The notes: a model not told the origin generated them from the letters alone. A stretch of DNA of 64,000 nt from Marinomonas spartinae (GCF_016461715.1 NZ_JAEMUI010000010.1:1-64000), one strand, 5' to 3'. Shown: positions 39,409 to 49,416, numbered from the stretch's first letter. Numbers and translations are program-made.

Positions 39409-40793
39409 TAGCTTTCCCCTACTCTTAACTGGACGCGGGCTCTTAAGCCCCCTAATGGACTGTCTTCTAGAAAGAAACGTCCTTCGTGGGATTCCACAAC
39501 ACTGCTAACAATCGCCAACCCTAAACCAGACCCTTCTTTGCGTGTGGTTAATCGCTTAAAGCGCTGCACAGCTTGTTCTCGTTGCGCTTGTGGAATCCCC
39601 GGTCCCTGATCATCGATGATGACATTCACATGGCCCGCCTCTTGCGTGAGACTCACGTCAATTTGGTTTTTTGCTGGACCATAGACAAGGGAGTTCTCTA
39701 GCAAATTCCTAAACGCTTCTTTCAACGCAATCCAATCCCCTTGAACCGAGCCTATCCTCCCATCACAATGATAAGAAAACTCAATCTCAGTATGGGCATA
39801 ATCTCGAACACATTCCGTTAACAGCTGCTTGACCAAAGACTCCATGTTCACATCCTCAACTATTCTGGTATCACCGCGATGCACCACCATGGCATGGGAA
39901 AGTAGTTGATTCGTTAAGCGGGTAAGACGTAGATGCTCCTCTCGAATTCGACCAAGATGAGCCGGCAGCTGACTCAGATCTTGACTCTGGCTGGCGATGT
40001 CTAACTGGGCTTGTGTCGCGCTTTGTACTGTACGGATTTGATGGCTTGCATCAGCAATAAAGGTTTTCATCCCGTCTAGATTTGACGCCAGTCTAGTTTG
40101 ATATTCATTGATGGCATCCACTAATGGTGCCACCTCCTGTATTGACGTTTTGTCTAACGGGGTTTCTGAGAAAGACGTTTGTGTAAAAAGCGACTTTGAT
40201 ATGGTGCTGAGTGGCTCTAATGCGCGATTAATCGACCACCATAAGACAAACAAAACCAACAGCATAATGCCCAATAGGGTAGCCAAGCTACGGACTAAAA
40301 TATCATTTCTCATCTGATCTCGGGCGTTGAGGGTTTGCCCTAGATACACACTCACCCACCCCGATACTTCAGGTTCTGACAGCCATTTACGCTGCATGAC
40401 CACTCTAATGTGTTCAGATAAATAATTGGCGTCATAGAATAGTGTCCGCTCTTTACCAAGTGATTGATTGGGCAAAGGAAAATTTTCATAACCTGTGATG
40501 AAGTTGCCTTGCGGTCCTTGCACACGATAAAACACCTTATCCTCACTGCTGAGTTGCATCATTTCAAATGATGCGTAAGGAATGTCTATATCGACATTGG
40601 CCCCAGTGACATGCACCCCTTCCAACATTGATAAACTGGCACTTCTTAACAGACGATCATAGGAGTAATTCGCCGCTTGCTTGGCATAGTGCCAAGCCCC
40701 AATGCTCAGCAAAACAAAAACGACCAACAGCAAAAGGGCGCTACGTACCAACATACGTCGACGCAAGGAGTAGCTTGTACTAATCGTCGACAT
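39408..40793 (-). CDS. tctE: Sensor histidine kinase, TctE-like
   Basis: The roughly 461-residue kinase has TM1 (about 15-35), a periplasmic domain, TM2 (about 165-185), a HAMP-like linker, HisKA and HATPase ([31 protein letters not shown]). The H-box reads ADASHQIRTVQS (His about 249): the normally conserved Pro after RT is Val. Family members sense tricarboxylates and control tctCBA. The start at 40793 overlaps the regulator gene by 14 nt, and an upstream ATG at 40814 is also possible. Confidence 0.85.
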   Translation of the reverse strand: MSTISTSYSLRRRMLVRSALLLLVVFVLLSIGAWHYAKQAANYSYDRLLRSASLSMLEGVHVTGANVDIDIPYASFEMMQLSSEDKVFYRVQGPQGNFITGYENFPLPNQSLGKERTLFYDANYLSEHIRVVMQRKWLSEPEVSGWVSVYLGQTLNARDQMRNDILVRSLATLLGIMLLVLFVLWWSINRALEPLSTISKSLFTQTSFSETPLDKTSIQEVAPLVDAINEYQTRLASNLDGMKTFIADASHQIRTVQSATQAQLDIASQSQDLSQLPAHLGRIREEHLRLTRLTNQLLSHAMVVHRGDTRIVEDVNMESLVKQLLTECVRDYAHTEIEFSYHCDGRIGSVQGDWIALKEAFRNLLENSLVYGPAKNQIDVSLTQEAGHVNVIIDDQGPGIPQAQREQAVQRFKRLTTRKEGSGLGLAIVSSVVESHEGRFFLEDSPLGGLRARVQLRVGES

Positions 40794-41448
40794 GGGCGAG
40801 ATAGCCAAGGCCACGAATGGTTTTGATGATGAGAGAAGAGTTAGCCAGTTGTTTTCTTAAACGAGTCAACGTTTGCTCAATTGCATTGGGCGTATAGGCC
40901 TCGTTGAAATCATAAAGTCGGTTAGAGATATCGTCTTTGGTTAACACTCGATCTAGATTTTTCAAAAACAATTCTAGCAACTGTCTCTCTCGCTGGCGTA
41001 ACTCCAAAAGGCGACCATTCACTGTGGCCGAGTGCGTCGCCAAATCGTAAACCAAATTTCCACATAGAATATCGTTACTGGCTTTACCTCTTTCACGACG
41101 GTATAGAGCCCGACAGCGAGCGGCTAATTCGCGAAAATCAAACGGCTTCGCCAAATAATCATCCGCACCAAAATCCAATGCACTGACACGATCGTCTATT
41201 TCTGTGCGCGCCGTTAATACCAATACCGGAATGCGATTACCGTTTGCTCGTAAACTTTGTAGCAGTTGAAAACCACTGGCCCCGGGCAAATTAATGTCGA
41301 GGATCAATAAGTCAAACGACTCTAACGAGACACTGCTTCTCGCCTTCTCTACCGAGTTTACCCAGTCCAAGGGGTGGCCTTCATTATGAAAATACACTTG
41401 GATGGATTGGGCAAGACTATCATTGTCTTCAATTAACAGCATCCGCAT
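40780..41448 (-). CDS. tctD: OmpR-type response regulator, TctD-like
   Basis: The 222-residue regulator has a receiver (MLLIEDNDSLAQ, phospho-acceptor in DLLILDINLPGASG, Lys in YLAKPFDFREL) and a winged-helix output domain (RQRERQLLELF, AIEQTLTRLRKQL). ATG 41448 is chosen because AAGGA lies 7 nt before it, and it removes eight unconserved residues. It is divergent from tctCBA by about 130 bp, which is the likely operator region. Confidence 0.9.
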   Translation of the reverse strand: MRMLLIEDNDSLAQSIQVYFHNEGHPLDWVNSVEKARSSVSLESFDLLILDINLPGASGFQLLQSLRANGNRIPVLVLTARTEIDDRVSALDFGADDYLAKPFDFRELAARCRALYRRERGKASNDILCGNLVYDLATHSATVNGRLLELRQRERQLLELFLKNLDRVLTKDDISNRLYDFNEAYTPNAIEQTLTRLRKQLANSSLIIKTIRGLGYLAHVDD

Positions 41449-41579
41449 AACGATATCCTTAATAAATGACACATTATTATACCATGTCAGGAAGATGTCA
41501 GCTTTATGGTGTATTTTTTAAAAATATGTTCTCAAAGAGACATACAACAAAAACAATAATGCTATACCGGAGACACTCT

Positions 41580-42557
41580 ATGAAAGCACGTATCGCCACA
41601 TTATTACTAGCGAGCGGATTGACACTTGCCTCAGCAGCCCACGCATTCGAACCCAATAAACCCAGCTGTATTGCCCCAGCCAAGCCTGGCGGTGGCTTTG
41701 ATCTAACCTGTCGTATTCTGTCTACAGGCTTTGCCAAAGCTGGAATCACCAAAATACCAATGGCCGTAACCTTTATGCCTGGGGGTGTTGGTGCAGTTGC
41801 CTATAACTACATCAACGCAACGGACCCCGATGATCCCAATAAATTGGTCGCTTTTAGCTCTGGTTCATTACTGAATATTGCCCAAGGCAAATTTGGCCGC
41901 AACTTAGATGAAAATGATGCACGTTGGGTCGGCACCGCTGGTGTGGATTATGGTGCCATTATGGTTCGCGCTGATGCGCCTTGGAACACACTGGGCGAAT
42001 TGGTAGATGCCATTAAAAAAGACCCAAGTAAATTCGTCCTTGGTGCAGGGGGAGGTGTTGGCAGCCAAGACTGGATGAAAGCCGCCATTCTGATGAAGTC
42101 CTCAGGTGTTGACCCTAAGAAAATGCGTTACGTCGCATACGAAGGGGGTGGTGAAGCATTGGCCGCCCTTTTAGGTGGGCATATTAAGGTCTACCCAGGT
42201 GATGTTGGCGAAATGAAAGGCTTGGTGGAATCAGGCAAGGTAAAAGTCTTGGCGATCATGTCACCTGAACGCCTCAAAGGTGAATTTTCGAACTACCCAA
42301 CGGCCATAGAGCAAGGCTATGATGCAGAATGGACCATTATTCGTGGTTATTACTTAGGGCCTAAAGTATCCGATGAAGCCTATAACTACTGGTCCGATCA
42401 ATTTCAGAAAGCCTACAACGACCCTGCCTTCGAAAAAACAGTAGTCGATCAAAACCTCGTTCCTTTCAACATGTCAGGTAAAACACTAGATAGTTACATT
42501 AAAGAACGTGTTGGTTATATGCGTGGCTTAGCCAAAGAAGCGGGCTTAATTAACTAG
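41580..42557 (+). CDS. tctC: Tripartite tricarboxylate transporter substrate-binding protein TctC
   Basis: The 325-residue periplasmic protein has a signal peptide (MKARIATLLLASGLTLASAA) and the Bug/TctC fold: IAPAKPGGGFDLTCRILS, GGVGAVAYNYI, AYEGGGEALAALLGGHI, GDVGEMKGLVESGKVKVLAI. It binds citrate or a related carboxylate for TctBA. The ATG at 41580 is preceded by GGAG at 7 nt; an upstream in-frame start would lack a signal peptide. It is the first gene of tctCBA, opposite the regulator genes. Confidence 0.93.
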   Translation: MKARIATLLLASGLTLASAAHAFEPNKPSCIAPAKPGGGFDLTCRILSTGFAKAGITKIPMAVTFMPGGVGAVAYNYINATDPDDPNKLVAFSSGSLLNIAQGKFGRNLDENDARWVGTAGVDYGAIMVRADAPWNTLGELVDAIKKDPSKFVLGAGGGVGSQDWMKAAILMKSSGVDPKKMRYVAYEGGGEALAALLGGHIKVYPGDVGEMKGLVESGKVKVLAIMSPERLKGEFSNYPTAIEQGYDAEWTIIRGYYLGPKVSDEAYNYWSDQFQKAYNDPAFEKTVVDQNLVPFNMSGKTLDSYIKERVGYMRGLAKEAGLIN

Positions 42558-42574
42558 TGAATTGAGGCGATAAC

Positions 42575-43012
42575 ATGCTATATGACCGCATTTTTGCGGG
42601 TGCATTTTTGGTACTGTCTGGGCTAATTGCCTGGACAACTTACCATTTTAATGTCCCGTTTCAGTATGAACCCTTGGGGCCAAAAGCCTTTCCCCTTATT
42701 TTATCCGGCATTGCAGCACTATGCAGTGTTTGGCTGTTTATCAAGCCGAGTCAAAATACTTGGCACCCCACCAAAGAAGTATGGGTAAAAATCCTTTCAG
42801 GGTTAGGCATTATGGTGCTTTACGCTGCACTGTTTGAAAAAGCAGGATTTATTATTTCAACCACATTTGTTGGCACCATTTTTAGCTGGTTGTTTGGTGA
42901 AAAGCTCCTTAAAGCCTTCCTGTACGCCCTCGTTCTCAGTCTTATTAGCTATTTTTTATTAGCAGACTTAATGCAACTTAATGTCCCTGTCGGCATTCTA
43001 TTCGGAGAGTAA
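42575..43012 (+). CDS. tctB: Tripartite tricarboxylate transporter small membrane subunit TctB
   Basis: The 145-residue protein with four predicted transmembrane helices has the TctB start (YDRIFAGAFLVLSG) and PLGPKAFPLILSG. GAGG precedes the ATG. The stop codon overlaps the first ATG of tctA (TAATG), indicating translational coupling. Confidence 0.9.
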   Translation: MLYDRIFAGAFLVLSGLIAWTTYHFNVPFQYEPLGPKAFPLILSGIAALCSVWLFIKPSQNTWHPTKEVWVKILSGLGIMVLYAALFEKAGFIISTTFVGTIFSWLFGEKLLKAFLYALVLSLISYFLLADLMQLNVPVGILFGE

Positions 43013-44502
43013 TGATGGACGTTTTCCATTACTTAGCACTCGGGTTTTCTGTTGCCCTCACCCCACTCAACTTAGGGTTAGTATTAGCTGGCTGTTTCAT
43101 CGGTACCCTAATCGGCTCACTACCGGGAATTGGCCCCATCAATGGCGTGGCCATTTTATTACCTTTAGCCTATTCCGTTGGCTTGCCGCCTGAATCGGCG
43201 CTGATTCTTCTCGCTGGTGTGTATTACGGTGCAGAATACGGTGGCCGTATTTCCAGCATCTTACTCAACGTTCCTGGAGATGCCGGAGCCATTATGACCA
43301 CTTTAGATGGCTACCCGATGGCCAAACGAGGAGAAGGGGGACGAGCGCTGGCACTCTCTGCAGTTTCCTCATTCTTTGGTAGCATGGGCGCGCTGCTTCT
43401 TATGGTGATTTTTGCCCCATTACTGAGTAAATTGGCCATTCAATTTGGTCCATCTGAGTATGTATGGTTGATGATTTTCGCCTTTACCTGTTTGGCGACG
43501 ATGGTCGGTAAACGCCCCATCAAAACCGTAGTTGGTGTGGTCATCGGCTTGTTACTAGCGACCGTGGGCATCGACTCTGGCACAGGTATTTTGCGTTTTA
43601 CCATGGGTATCCCCAATTTGTTTGATGGGGTCGACTTTTTGGTTGTTGTGATTGGTATGTTTGCCATTAGTGAAGTGTTAATACTGTTAGAAAGCTGGGC
43701 TCGCAATGATTTAAAACTCACGCCTGTTGGCAAAAGCTTTGTCTCTTTTGCCGACCTAATGGCCGTGAAATGGGTCATTTTCCGCTCCACGATTTCTGGT
43801 TTTCTCATCGGCGTACTGCCTGGTACCGGCGCTTCCATTGCTAGTGCTGTGGCTTATGGTACAGAGAAACGTTTTGCCGAAGGCAAAGAAGAACACTTCG
43901 GACAAGGTGATATTCGTGGCCTAGCGGCACCAGAAGCCGCCAATAATGCCTCGGCGGCAGGTTCTATGGTGCCGATGTTAACATTGGGAATTCCAGGCAG
44001 TGGCACAACGGCTATTTTATTGGGCGCCCTATTGATGTTCAACATCACCCCAGGTCCTCTGTTGTTTGAACAACAACCTAATATTGCCTGGGGACTCATT
44101 GCATCTATGTTTATTGGTAACATCGCCTTATTGGTGATGAATTTACCACTCATTGGTTTGTTCGTTCGTCTGCTTTCGATTAAACAATCTTACCTTGTAC
44201 CCGTGATTGTGATGTTAACCTTTGTCGGTATCTACTCCATTCACGGTGACACCTTTGATCTGTTTTTTATGATTGTGTTAGGCGTTTTTGCCTTCATTTT
44301 ACGTAAATTAGGGTTTTCATTGGCGCCTGTGATTCTTGGGCTCGTACTGGGTAAAGTCTTAGAGGAAAACCTTCGACGGGCTCTTTCTATCAGTGGAGGT
44401 GATTGGTTTATTTTATTCGATGGTGCCATTACTTATGTGTTGGCCATTGCCACCGTATTAGCCATTGTCCTTCCGAAAGTCATGAAGTTAAGAAAAAAAT
44501 AA
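43012..44502 (+). CDS. tctA: Tripartite tricarboxylate transporter large membrane subunit TctA
   Basis: The 496-residue transporter has about 11-12 helices and the TctA signatures GCFIGTLIGSLPGIGPINGV near residues 27-46, YGGRISSILLNVPGDA, and a second repeat GVLPGTGASIASAVAYGTEK with LGIPGSGTTAILLGAL. It carries carboxylate using the cation gradient with TctC and TctB. ATG 43012 overlaps the tctB stop; ATG 43015 is equally possible. A strong terminator follows. Confidence 0.95.
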   Translation: MMDVFHYLALGFSVALTPLNLGLVLAGCFIGTLIGSLPGIGPINGVAILLPLAYSVGLPPESALILLAGVYYGAEYGGRISSILLNVPGDAGAIMTTLDGYPMAKRGEGGRALALSAVSSFFGSMGALLLMVIFAPLLSKLAIQFGPSEYVWLMIFAFTCLATMVGKRPIKTVVGVVIGLLLATVGIDSGTGILRFTMGIPNLFDGVDFLVVVIGMFAISEVLILLESWARNDLKLTPVGKSFVSFADLMAVKWVIFRSTISGFLIGVLPGTGASIASAVAYGTEKRFAEGKEEHFGQGDIRGLAAPEAANNASAAGSMVPMLTLGIPGSGTTAILLGALLMFNITPGPLLFEQQPNIAWGLIASMFIGNIALLVMNLPLIGLFVRLLSIKQSYLVPVIVMLTFVGIYSIHGDTFDLFFMIVLGVFAFILRKLGFSLAPVILGLVLGKVLEENLRRALSISGGDWFILFDGAITYVLAIATVLAIVLPKVMKLRKK

Positions 44503-44539
44503 CCCTTATTCCTTCTGCACCAGTTCAAGCTATTGCAAA

Positions 44540-44579
44540 AAAACGCCCCATTAGATACATCAATCTAATGGGGCGTTTT
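44540..44579. terminator. Strong bidirectional terminator after tctA
   Basis: A perfect 17-bp stem (AAAACGCCCCATTAGAT and its complement) with a 6-nt loop, flanked by A and T runs. It serves tctA and the convergent oxidoreductase gene. Confidence 0.92.
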
Positions 44580-44631
44580 AATAGAGTATAGCTTTCTAAA
44601 TACTGTGTGAGGCCTATGCCTTGTCAGTAGA

Positions 44632-45690
44632 TTAATAGTTTGTTTTATAGTCCCACGACATACGCTGTCCGGTTTCAGAAGACTGCTCCGCAAGACACAA
44701 ACCATAGATTAATTGACAGGCCTGATCCATAGACACTGGGGCGCTTCCTTTCCCTAGAATAGCCTCTCTTAGCTGCGCATAGAAGGCACCATAATCCCCA
44801 TGGACTGAGGATTCAGCGATGACTTCAATATCATCTTGTGAGCGCGCTAAAAAGCGCGTCAGCGTCTGTTGTGCCCCTTGAGAAGGATACTCTCCATGCC
44901 ATGGCATTTGTCCTGACCGTAACGCTGGCTCTTGTGGATCTAACCCAACACATTGCCAACTACCTTGAGTAAATCGGCCATTGAAGCGGCGCATCTCTCC
45001 GGCCTCATAGGGTGTCGCCCCCAAGCGAATACGTTTACCAGGATAACCTAATTCAATTTCAAACCAGTCGTGGGTTTTTCCATTCTCTCGTAAGGTATCA
45101 ATACTGGCATGCAGCCATTTTGGCGCTCCGAGCAGCGCTAACATTTGATCTAATAAGTGCGACCCTAAATCCCATAATACACCTGTAGCAGGACCTGGCT
45201 GCTCTCGCCAACGATCTTGTACCACTGGGCGAAAACGGTCAAAGCGCGAATCCAAATGCTTCAGCTCGCCCATTTCACCACTGTCAATTAATGCTTTTAA
45301 ACGTTGGAAATCCCCATCAAAACGGCGATTTTGATACACGCAAAACACCACCCCCTGTTGTTTTGCAATGCGACACAGATACTCTATTTGTTGAATACTA
45401 GTGACGGATGGCTTCTCCAATAAAACATGCTTACCACTTTCTAAAGCCAGTTTAGCTTGCTCAAAGTGCAATTTATCGGGCGTGGTAATGACTACCAAAT
45501 CAATGCTCGGTGTATGGCACATTTCCATGACCGATTGTAAGACGACGGCATTCGGTAAAACGGCATGAACGGCCTCGACCTTAGAACTGCATACATGAGT
45601 CATTTCCATATGCGGGTCATTCATCACAAAAGGGGTATGAAATACTTGTCCGGATAAACCAAACCCAATTAAGCCAACCTTGATTGTCAT
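44632..45690 (-). CDS. Gfo/Idh/MocA-family oxidoreductase
   Basis: The 352-residue NAD(P)-dependent oxidoreductase has the N-terminal GLIGFGLSGQVFHTPF Rossmann turn, VVITTPDKLHFEQAKLAL and the family EKP motif in LLEKPSVTS (about 95), followed by the C-terminal alpha/beta domain. ATG 45690 follows GAGGAG at about 10 nt, and the Rossmann strand starts immediately. Similar proteins act on sugars, inositols or biliverdin, but the substrate is not readable here. It stands alone between the tct terminator and an AT-rich gap. Confidence 0.88.
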   Translation of the reverse strand: MTIKVGLIGFGLSGQVFHTPFVMNDPHMEMTHVCSSKVEAVHAVLPNAVVLQSVMEMCHTPSIDLVVITTPDKLHFEQAKLALESGKHVLLEKPSVTSIQQIEYLCRIAKQQGVVFCVYQNRRFDGDFQRLKALIDSGEMGELKHLDSRFDRFRPVVQDRWREQPGPATGVLWDLGSHLLDQMLALLGAPKWLHASIDTLRENGKTHDWFEIELGYPGKRIRLGATPYEAGEMRRFNGRFTQGSWQCVGLDPQEPALRSGQMPWHGEYPSQGAQQTLTRFLARSQDDIEVIAESSVHGDYGAFYAQLREAILGKGSAPVSMDQACQLIYGLCLAEQSSETGQRMSWDYKTNY

Positions 45691-45858
45691 AAACGCCCAC
45701 TCCTCATCTGCTATAAGTTCATAGATAAATAATAGTTTGAACTCAAACCATTTTGCAAGTTTTAATGGCAACTCAAAGGAAGTTCCAAGAAAGCACGATA
45801 AAAAAATCGCTTCAACACTTCTTTATTTATCGCACTTGCTCTTGGGTAAAATGATCAC

Positions 45859-46362
45859 TTAAAGCTTGCGACCGAGCTGTTTTTCCACCTGTCGCTTTTC
45901 CCATTCAGGGCCGAACCACTTAATCACGTTAAACACGCGTAAGCCATGAAAAGCCAAGCCCACTCCCCATCCCAACATGGACCAAGCCGCCCAAATATAG
46001 GAAGGATTAGTAAACAAATTGATGGCAAACAATATGGGAATGATTATGCAATACTGAGTGAGGTGTATATAAAAACCTCTCATTTTCTGTACTCGATAAA
46101 ATGCCAAGCGCTCCTCGACACTAATGGTATGATCGGAAATGGTATGAACGGATTTTTCCTCTCTATCTTGTGTGGTCATATCGGTATCTCCTTGCAGTTC
46201 TGTTATAGGAAGTTCAAAAACAGCTGCTAAAGATTTCAACGATTCAAGTCCTGGATTTTGACCCTTTTCGATACGTTGAATCGTTCTGATACTCAATCCA
46301 CTCAGTTGAGAAAGCTGGTCTTGCGACCAGCCCCTTTGAAGTCTAAGTTTTTTTACGATCAT
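45859..46362 (-). CDS. XRE-family helix-turn-helix protein with 2TM domain
   Basis: The 167-residue protein has an N-terminal Cro/C1-type helix-turn-helix (LRLQRGWSQDQLSQLSGLS, about 6-24, then RTIQRIEKGQNPG). A charged linker follows, then a C-terminal 2TM domain with two hydrophobic segments (QYCIIIPILFAINLF and YIWAAWSMLGWGVGLAF) and a basic tail. It is a membrane-anchored DNA-binding protein, by family a possible stress- or envelope-responsive regulator. ATG 46362 is chosen because AGGGA is 8 nt upstream. Confidence 0.82.
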   Translation of the reverse strand: MIVKKLRLQRGWSQDQLSQLSGLSIRTIQRIEKGQNPGLESLKSLAAVFELPITELQGDTDMTTQDREEKSVHTISDHTISVEERLAFYRVQKMRGFYIHLTQYCIIIPILFAINLFTNPSYIWAAWSMLGWGVGLAFHGLRVFNVIKWFGPEWEKRQVEKQLGRKL

Positions 46363-46517
46363 TCTCATTATCCCTACATGCTGTTTTCTTAATGAGCACT
46401 TAGCCTATTAAAAACGACACGGGTGCGTGACGACATATCACCGACACCAATATGACACTATTTAAAAATCAATCACTTATACACGAATAAAGACCTTTGC
46501 ATGGGATCTTGAGTGCA

Positions 46518-48731
46518 TTATAAGACCTCCAATTTCGCAAAGGACAACACCAACCATTTACTGCCTTCATCATCAAAATTAACCTGCACACGGGCTTGTG
46601 GCCCTTGTCCTTCATAGTTAATTACTAAGCCTTCACCAAACACAGGATGCTTAACACGATCCCCCATGCTGACGTTCACTTCTGGCGCTTTAAAATTATT
46701 CAAAACCGTACTGTTTTGCAAACGGGCTTTTTCCGTTTGATAATCGGGTCGCTGCATGGAGACGGGACGACTCACTTGTGAGCGAAGGCGAACTTCTTCC
46801 AAACACTGTGGTGGGATCTCTTTGATAAAACGCGACGGACTATTAAAAGATTCGCTACCAAACAAACGACGGGATTCCGCGTAGGTAATGTAGAGTTTCT
46901 TCATGGCACGGGTGATGCCCACGTAGCAAAGGCGTCGCTCTTCCTCAAGACGTCCAGGCTCTTCAAACGACATTTTGCTGGGAAATAAGTTTTCCTCCAC
47001 GCCCGTTAGAAACACCAATGGGAATTCCAGTCCTTTCGCAGAGTGCAGTGTCATCAACTGAACCGCATCTTGGTACTCATCCGCTTGCGCATCACCAGCA
47101 TCCAATACCGCTTGATCAAGGAAAGCCATCAATGGCGAGCTAAAGGCTTCGTCTTCGGGGTTCCAACTAAACCCTCCGGCAGCACCAATCAACTCTTTTA
47201 AGTTCTCGACTCGCGCCTCGCCCTTCTCTCCTTTCTCTTTTTCATGGAAAGGAATCAGGCCGGCATCGTTAATAATTTGCTCAAAGATGTCACCTAAGCT
47301 TAAATCCGGTTGTTGAACGGTGGTCATCAGATCATCAATGATTTGTTGGAAGCCTTTAATGGCGTTGGTCGCTCTTGCCGGCATGATGGATTGATCAACA
47401 ATAAGTTGAGCCGCTTGCCACATGGAGCAGCCTTGATCCCGTGCCATTTCCCGCAGTGTACTGATACTGCGCTCGCCAATACCGCGAGGCGGCACATTAA
47501 TCACCCGCTCCATGGCACCATCGTCATTTGGATCCAGCGCCAATCGGGCGTAAGCCAAGGCATTTTTAATCTCTAAACGGTCATAGAATCTGTGCCCACC
47601 ATAAATTCGATAAGCAATCTGTTCCCTAACTAAGCATTCCTCAATCACCCGAGACTGGGCATTAGAACGATATAGAATCGCCATCTCTTTCAACCCGGCG
47701 CCTTCATCACGCCACTTTTTGATAATACCGATAATAAACCGAGCCTCGTCCTGCTCGTTAAATCCCGCGTAGAGGGAAATCGGCTCACCATCACCACTGT
47801 CTGTCCAGAGTTCTTTACCTAAACGATCATCGTTGTTTTTAATCAAACCATTAGCCGCATTCAGTATGTGGCCAGTGGAACGATAGTTTTGCTCTAAGCG
47901 AATGGTTTGAACGTCCTTAAAGTGCTTAGTGAAGTTATGAATGTTTTCAATTTTCGCTCCACGCCAACCATAGATAGACTGGTCATCATCCCCCACGGCG
48001 GTAATTGTCCCTTGATCGCCCACCATAACGCGTAGCCAAGCATATTGAATGGTATTGGTGTCTTGAAACTCGTCCACCAACACATGACGAAAACGCTCTT
48101 GATAATGGCGCAACAAAGGCGGATTAGTGAGCATCAGCTCGTGAGCACGCAATAGCAACTCACCAAAGTCCAACATGCCCAAACGTTCACAGGCCTCCTC
48201 ATAATGGTAATACAGCTCTCGCATACCTTTAGAGAAAGGGTCGTGACTATCAGGCACATGGGCAGCACGTCGGCCTTCATCTTTTTGCCCATTGATAAAC
48301 CAACACACCTGTTTAGGCGGCCAGCGCGTATCATCGATATTCATCTCTCGCATAATACGTTTTACCAAGCGTAGCTGGTCATCGCTGTCCATAATCTGGA
48401 AGTTTTCTTTGAGACCCGCATCACGCCAATGGGCGCGCAACAGACGATGGGCCAGACCGTGAAACGTCCCCACCCACATACCTTGGGGAGGAACGCCCAC
48501 CAGCTCTTCAATTCGCCCTTGCATCTCACGCGCGGCTTTGTTGGTAAACGTCACCGCCATAATACTGTAGGGCGACAGTTGGTAAGCATGCATCAACCAA
48601 GCGATACGATGCACCAAGACGCGTGTTTTGCCGGACCCCGCTCCCGCTAGCACAAGGCTATTTTGCAATGGCGCAGCCACTGCATCACGCTGTTTATCAT
48701 TTAACGAGTCGAGGATAAAAGAAACATCCAT
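46518..48731 (-). CDS. uvrD: DNA helicase II UvrD
   Basis: SF1 helicase of 737 residues, the size of UvrD. Motifs in order: Walker A AGAGSGKTRV (about 30-39), TFTNKAAREMQGR, DEFQDTN (motif II), GDDDQSIYGWRGA (motif III), QNYRSTGHIL, LMTLHSAKGLEFPLVFLTG (motif V), and VGITRAMKKL (motif VI). The C-terminal tudor-like module reads VKHPVFGEGLVINYEG. It unwinds DNA in nucleotide excision and mismatch repair. The longer frame upstream of 48731 is basic and unconserved. Confidence 0.96.
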   Translation of the reverse strand: MDVSFILDSLNDKQRDAVAAPLQNSLVLAGAGSGKTRVLVHRIAWLMHAYQLSPYSIMAVTFTNKAAREMQGRIEELVGVPPQGMWVGTFHGLAHRLLRAHWRDAGLKENFQIMDSDDQLRLVKRIMREMNIDDTRWPPKQVCWFINGQKDEGRRAAHVPDSHDPFSKGMRELYYHYEEACERLGMLDFGELLLRAHELMLTNPPLLRHYQERFRHVLVDEFQDTNTIQYAWLRVMVGDQGTITAVGDDDQSIYGWRGAKIENIHNFTKHFKDVQTIRLEQNYRSTGHILNAANGLIKNNDDRLGKELWTDSGDGEPISLYAGFNEQDEARFIIGIIKKWRDEGAGLKEMAILYRSNAQSRVIEECLVREQIAYRIYGGHRFYDRLEIKNALAYARLALDPNDDGAMERVINVPPRGIGERSISTLREMARDQGCSMWQAAQLIVDQSIMPARATNAIKGFQQIIDDLMTTVQQPDLSLGDIFEQIINDAGLIPFHEKEKGEKGEARVENLKELIGAAGGFSWNPEDEAFSSPLMAFLDQAVLDAGDAQADEYQDAVQLMTLHSAKGLEFPLVFLTGVEENLFPSKMSFEEPGRLEEERRLCYVGITRAMKKLYITYAESRRLFGSESFNSPSRFIKEIPPQCLEEVRLRSQVSRPVSMQRPDYQTEKARLQNSTVLNNFKAPEVNVSMGDRVKHPVFGEGLVINYEGQGPQARVQVNFDDEGSKWLVLSFAKLEVL

Positions 48732-48917
48732 TGCATTCCGCCGTATTAATTTAATGTGTTTGTCATAAAAACGCGTTAAAAAGAGGTTGATTTTTGATCG
48801 ATATGCGTTTTTTATAAACCTGAAACAAGTTGTCTGTCTATTTTGACTTTTTTCATCCATTGATGACAGTGATCAATCACATTGAGTGTCATCGAGATTA
48901 GCCAGAAGGGTATAACA

Positions 48918-49112
48918 ATGAGTAATTTTTCTGAAACCTTGACTGAAGTAAAAACCGACATTCTTCATGCTTCGATCAGTTTGGAGAATGAAAAAAAAGA
49001 ACGCAACCAAAAGGAAGACAGCATTCGCATGCTCAAAGCACGCCGGGCTATCGAGAAACACCTTGAGGAAAAACGTTTACACCACGCCATCTCAAATGGC
49101 TGGGATGAATAA
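48918..49112 (+). CDS. Small charged PA3496-like family protein
   Basis: The 64-residue protein is highly charged with a predicted helical C-terminal half (MLKARRAIEKHLEEKRL) ending in acidic residues. It resembles the small PA3496 family of pseudomonads, a putative envelope-integrity protein. That assignment rests on the ARRAIExxLEEKRL signature only. AAGGG lies about 7 nt before ATG 48918, and an upstream in-frame start at 48882 is less likely. It is divergent from uvrD. Confidence 0.65.
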   Translation: MSNFSETLTEVKTDILHASISLENEKKERNQKEDSIRMLKARRAIEKHLEEKRLHHAISNGWDE

Positions 49113-49185
49113 TACACTCAGAAACAAAGACACGCGCTTATATACCGACTATACAAGCGTATAAGAGTAAAAAACGATTTTAATT

Positions 49186-49223
49186 AGGCGCTAACCGCCT
49201 TAAGTGTTGTTGTGCGCCTTTTT
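49186..49223 (+). terminator. Weak terminator with alternative hairpins after the small protein gene
   Basis: AGGCGC (49186-49191) can pair with GCGCCT (49214-49219), which is followed by a T-run. The same AGGCG can instead pair with CGCCT at 49196-49200. The rest of the 49113-49411 gap holds no supported gene; short open frames there lack an SD. Confidence 0.4.
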
Positions 49224-49416
49224 AACGACTCTACTAGGTCTACACATGGAACATGGCAGTCTTTTGTCCAACAAAAAGTCTCTTCTCATTAACATAAATC
49301 AACATAAGTCCCCTACTTTCTATAGGGCCATTCCGTGTCTTCTTATAGCGGTTACTTCCTCGTTGGAGTACCATATGCAACTGAATTATGATCTTTTTCT
49401 AATCACTACATAATAA

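Noticed and set aside
49204..49413. 69-codon frame after the small charged protein gene
   Set aside because: No SD, low-complexity hydrophobic/Asn-Lys mix, and it runs up to the MITE target duplication. Most likely chance.
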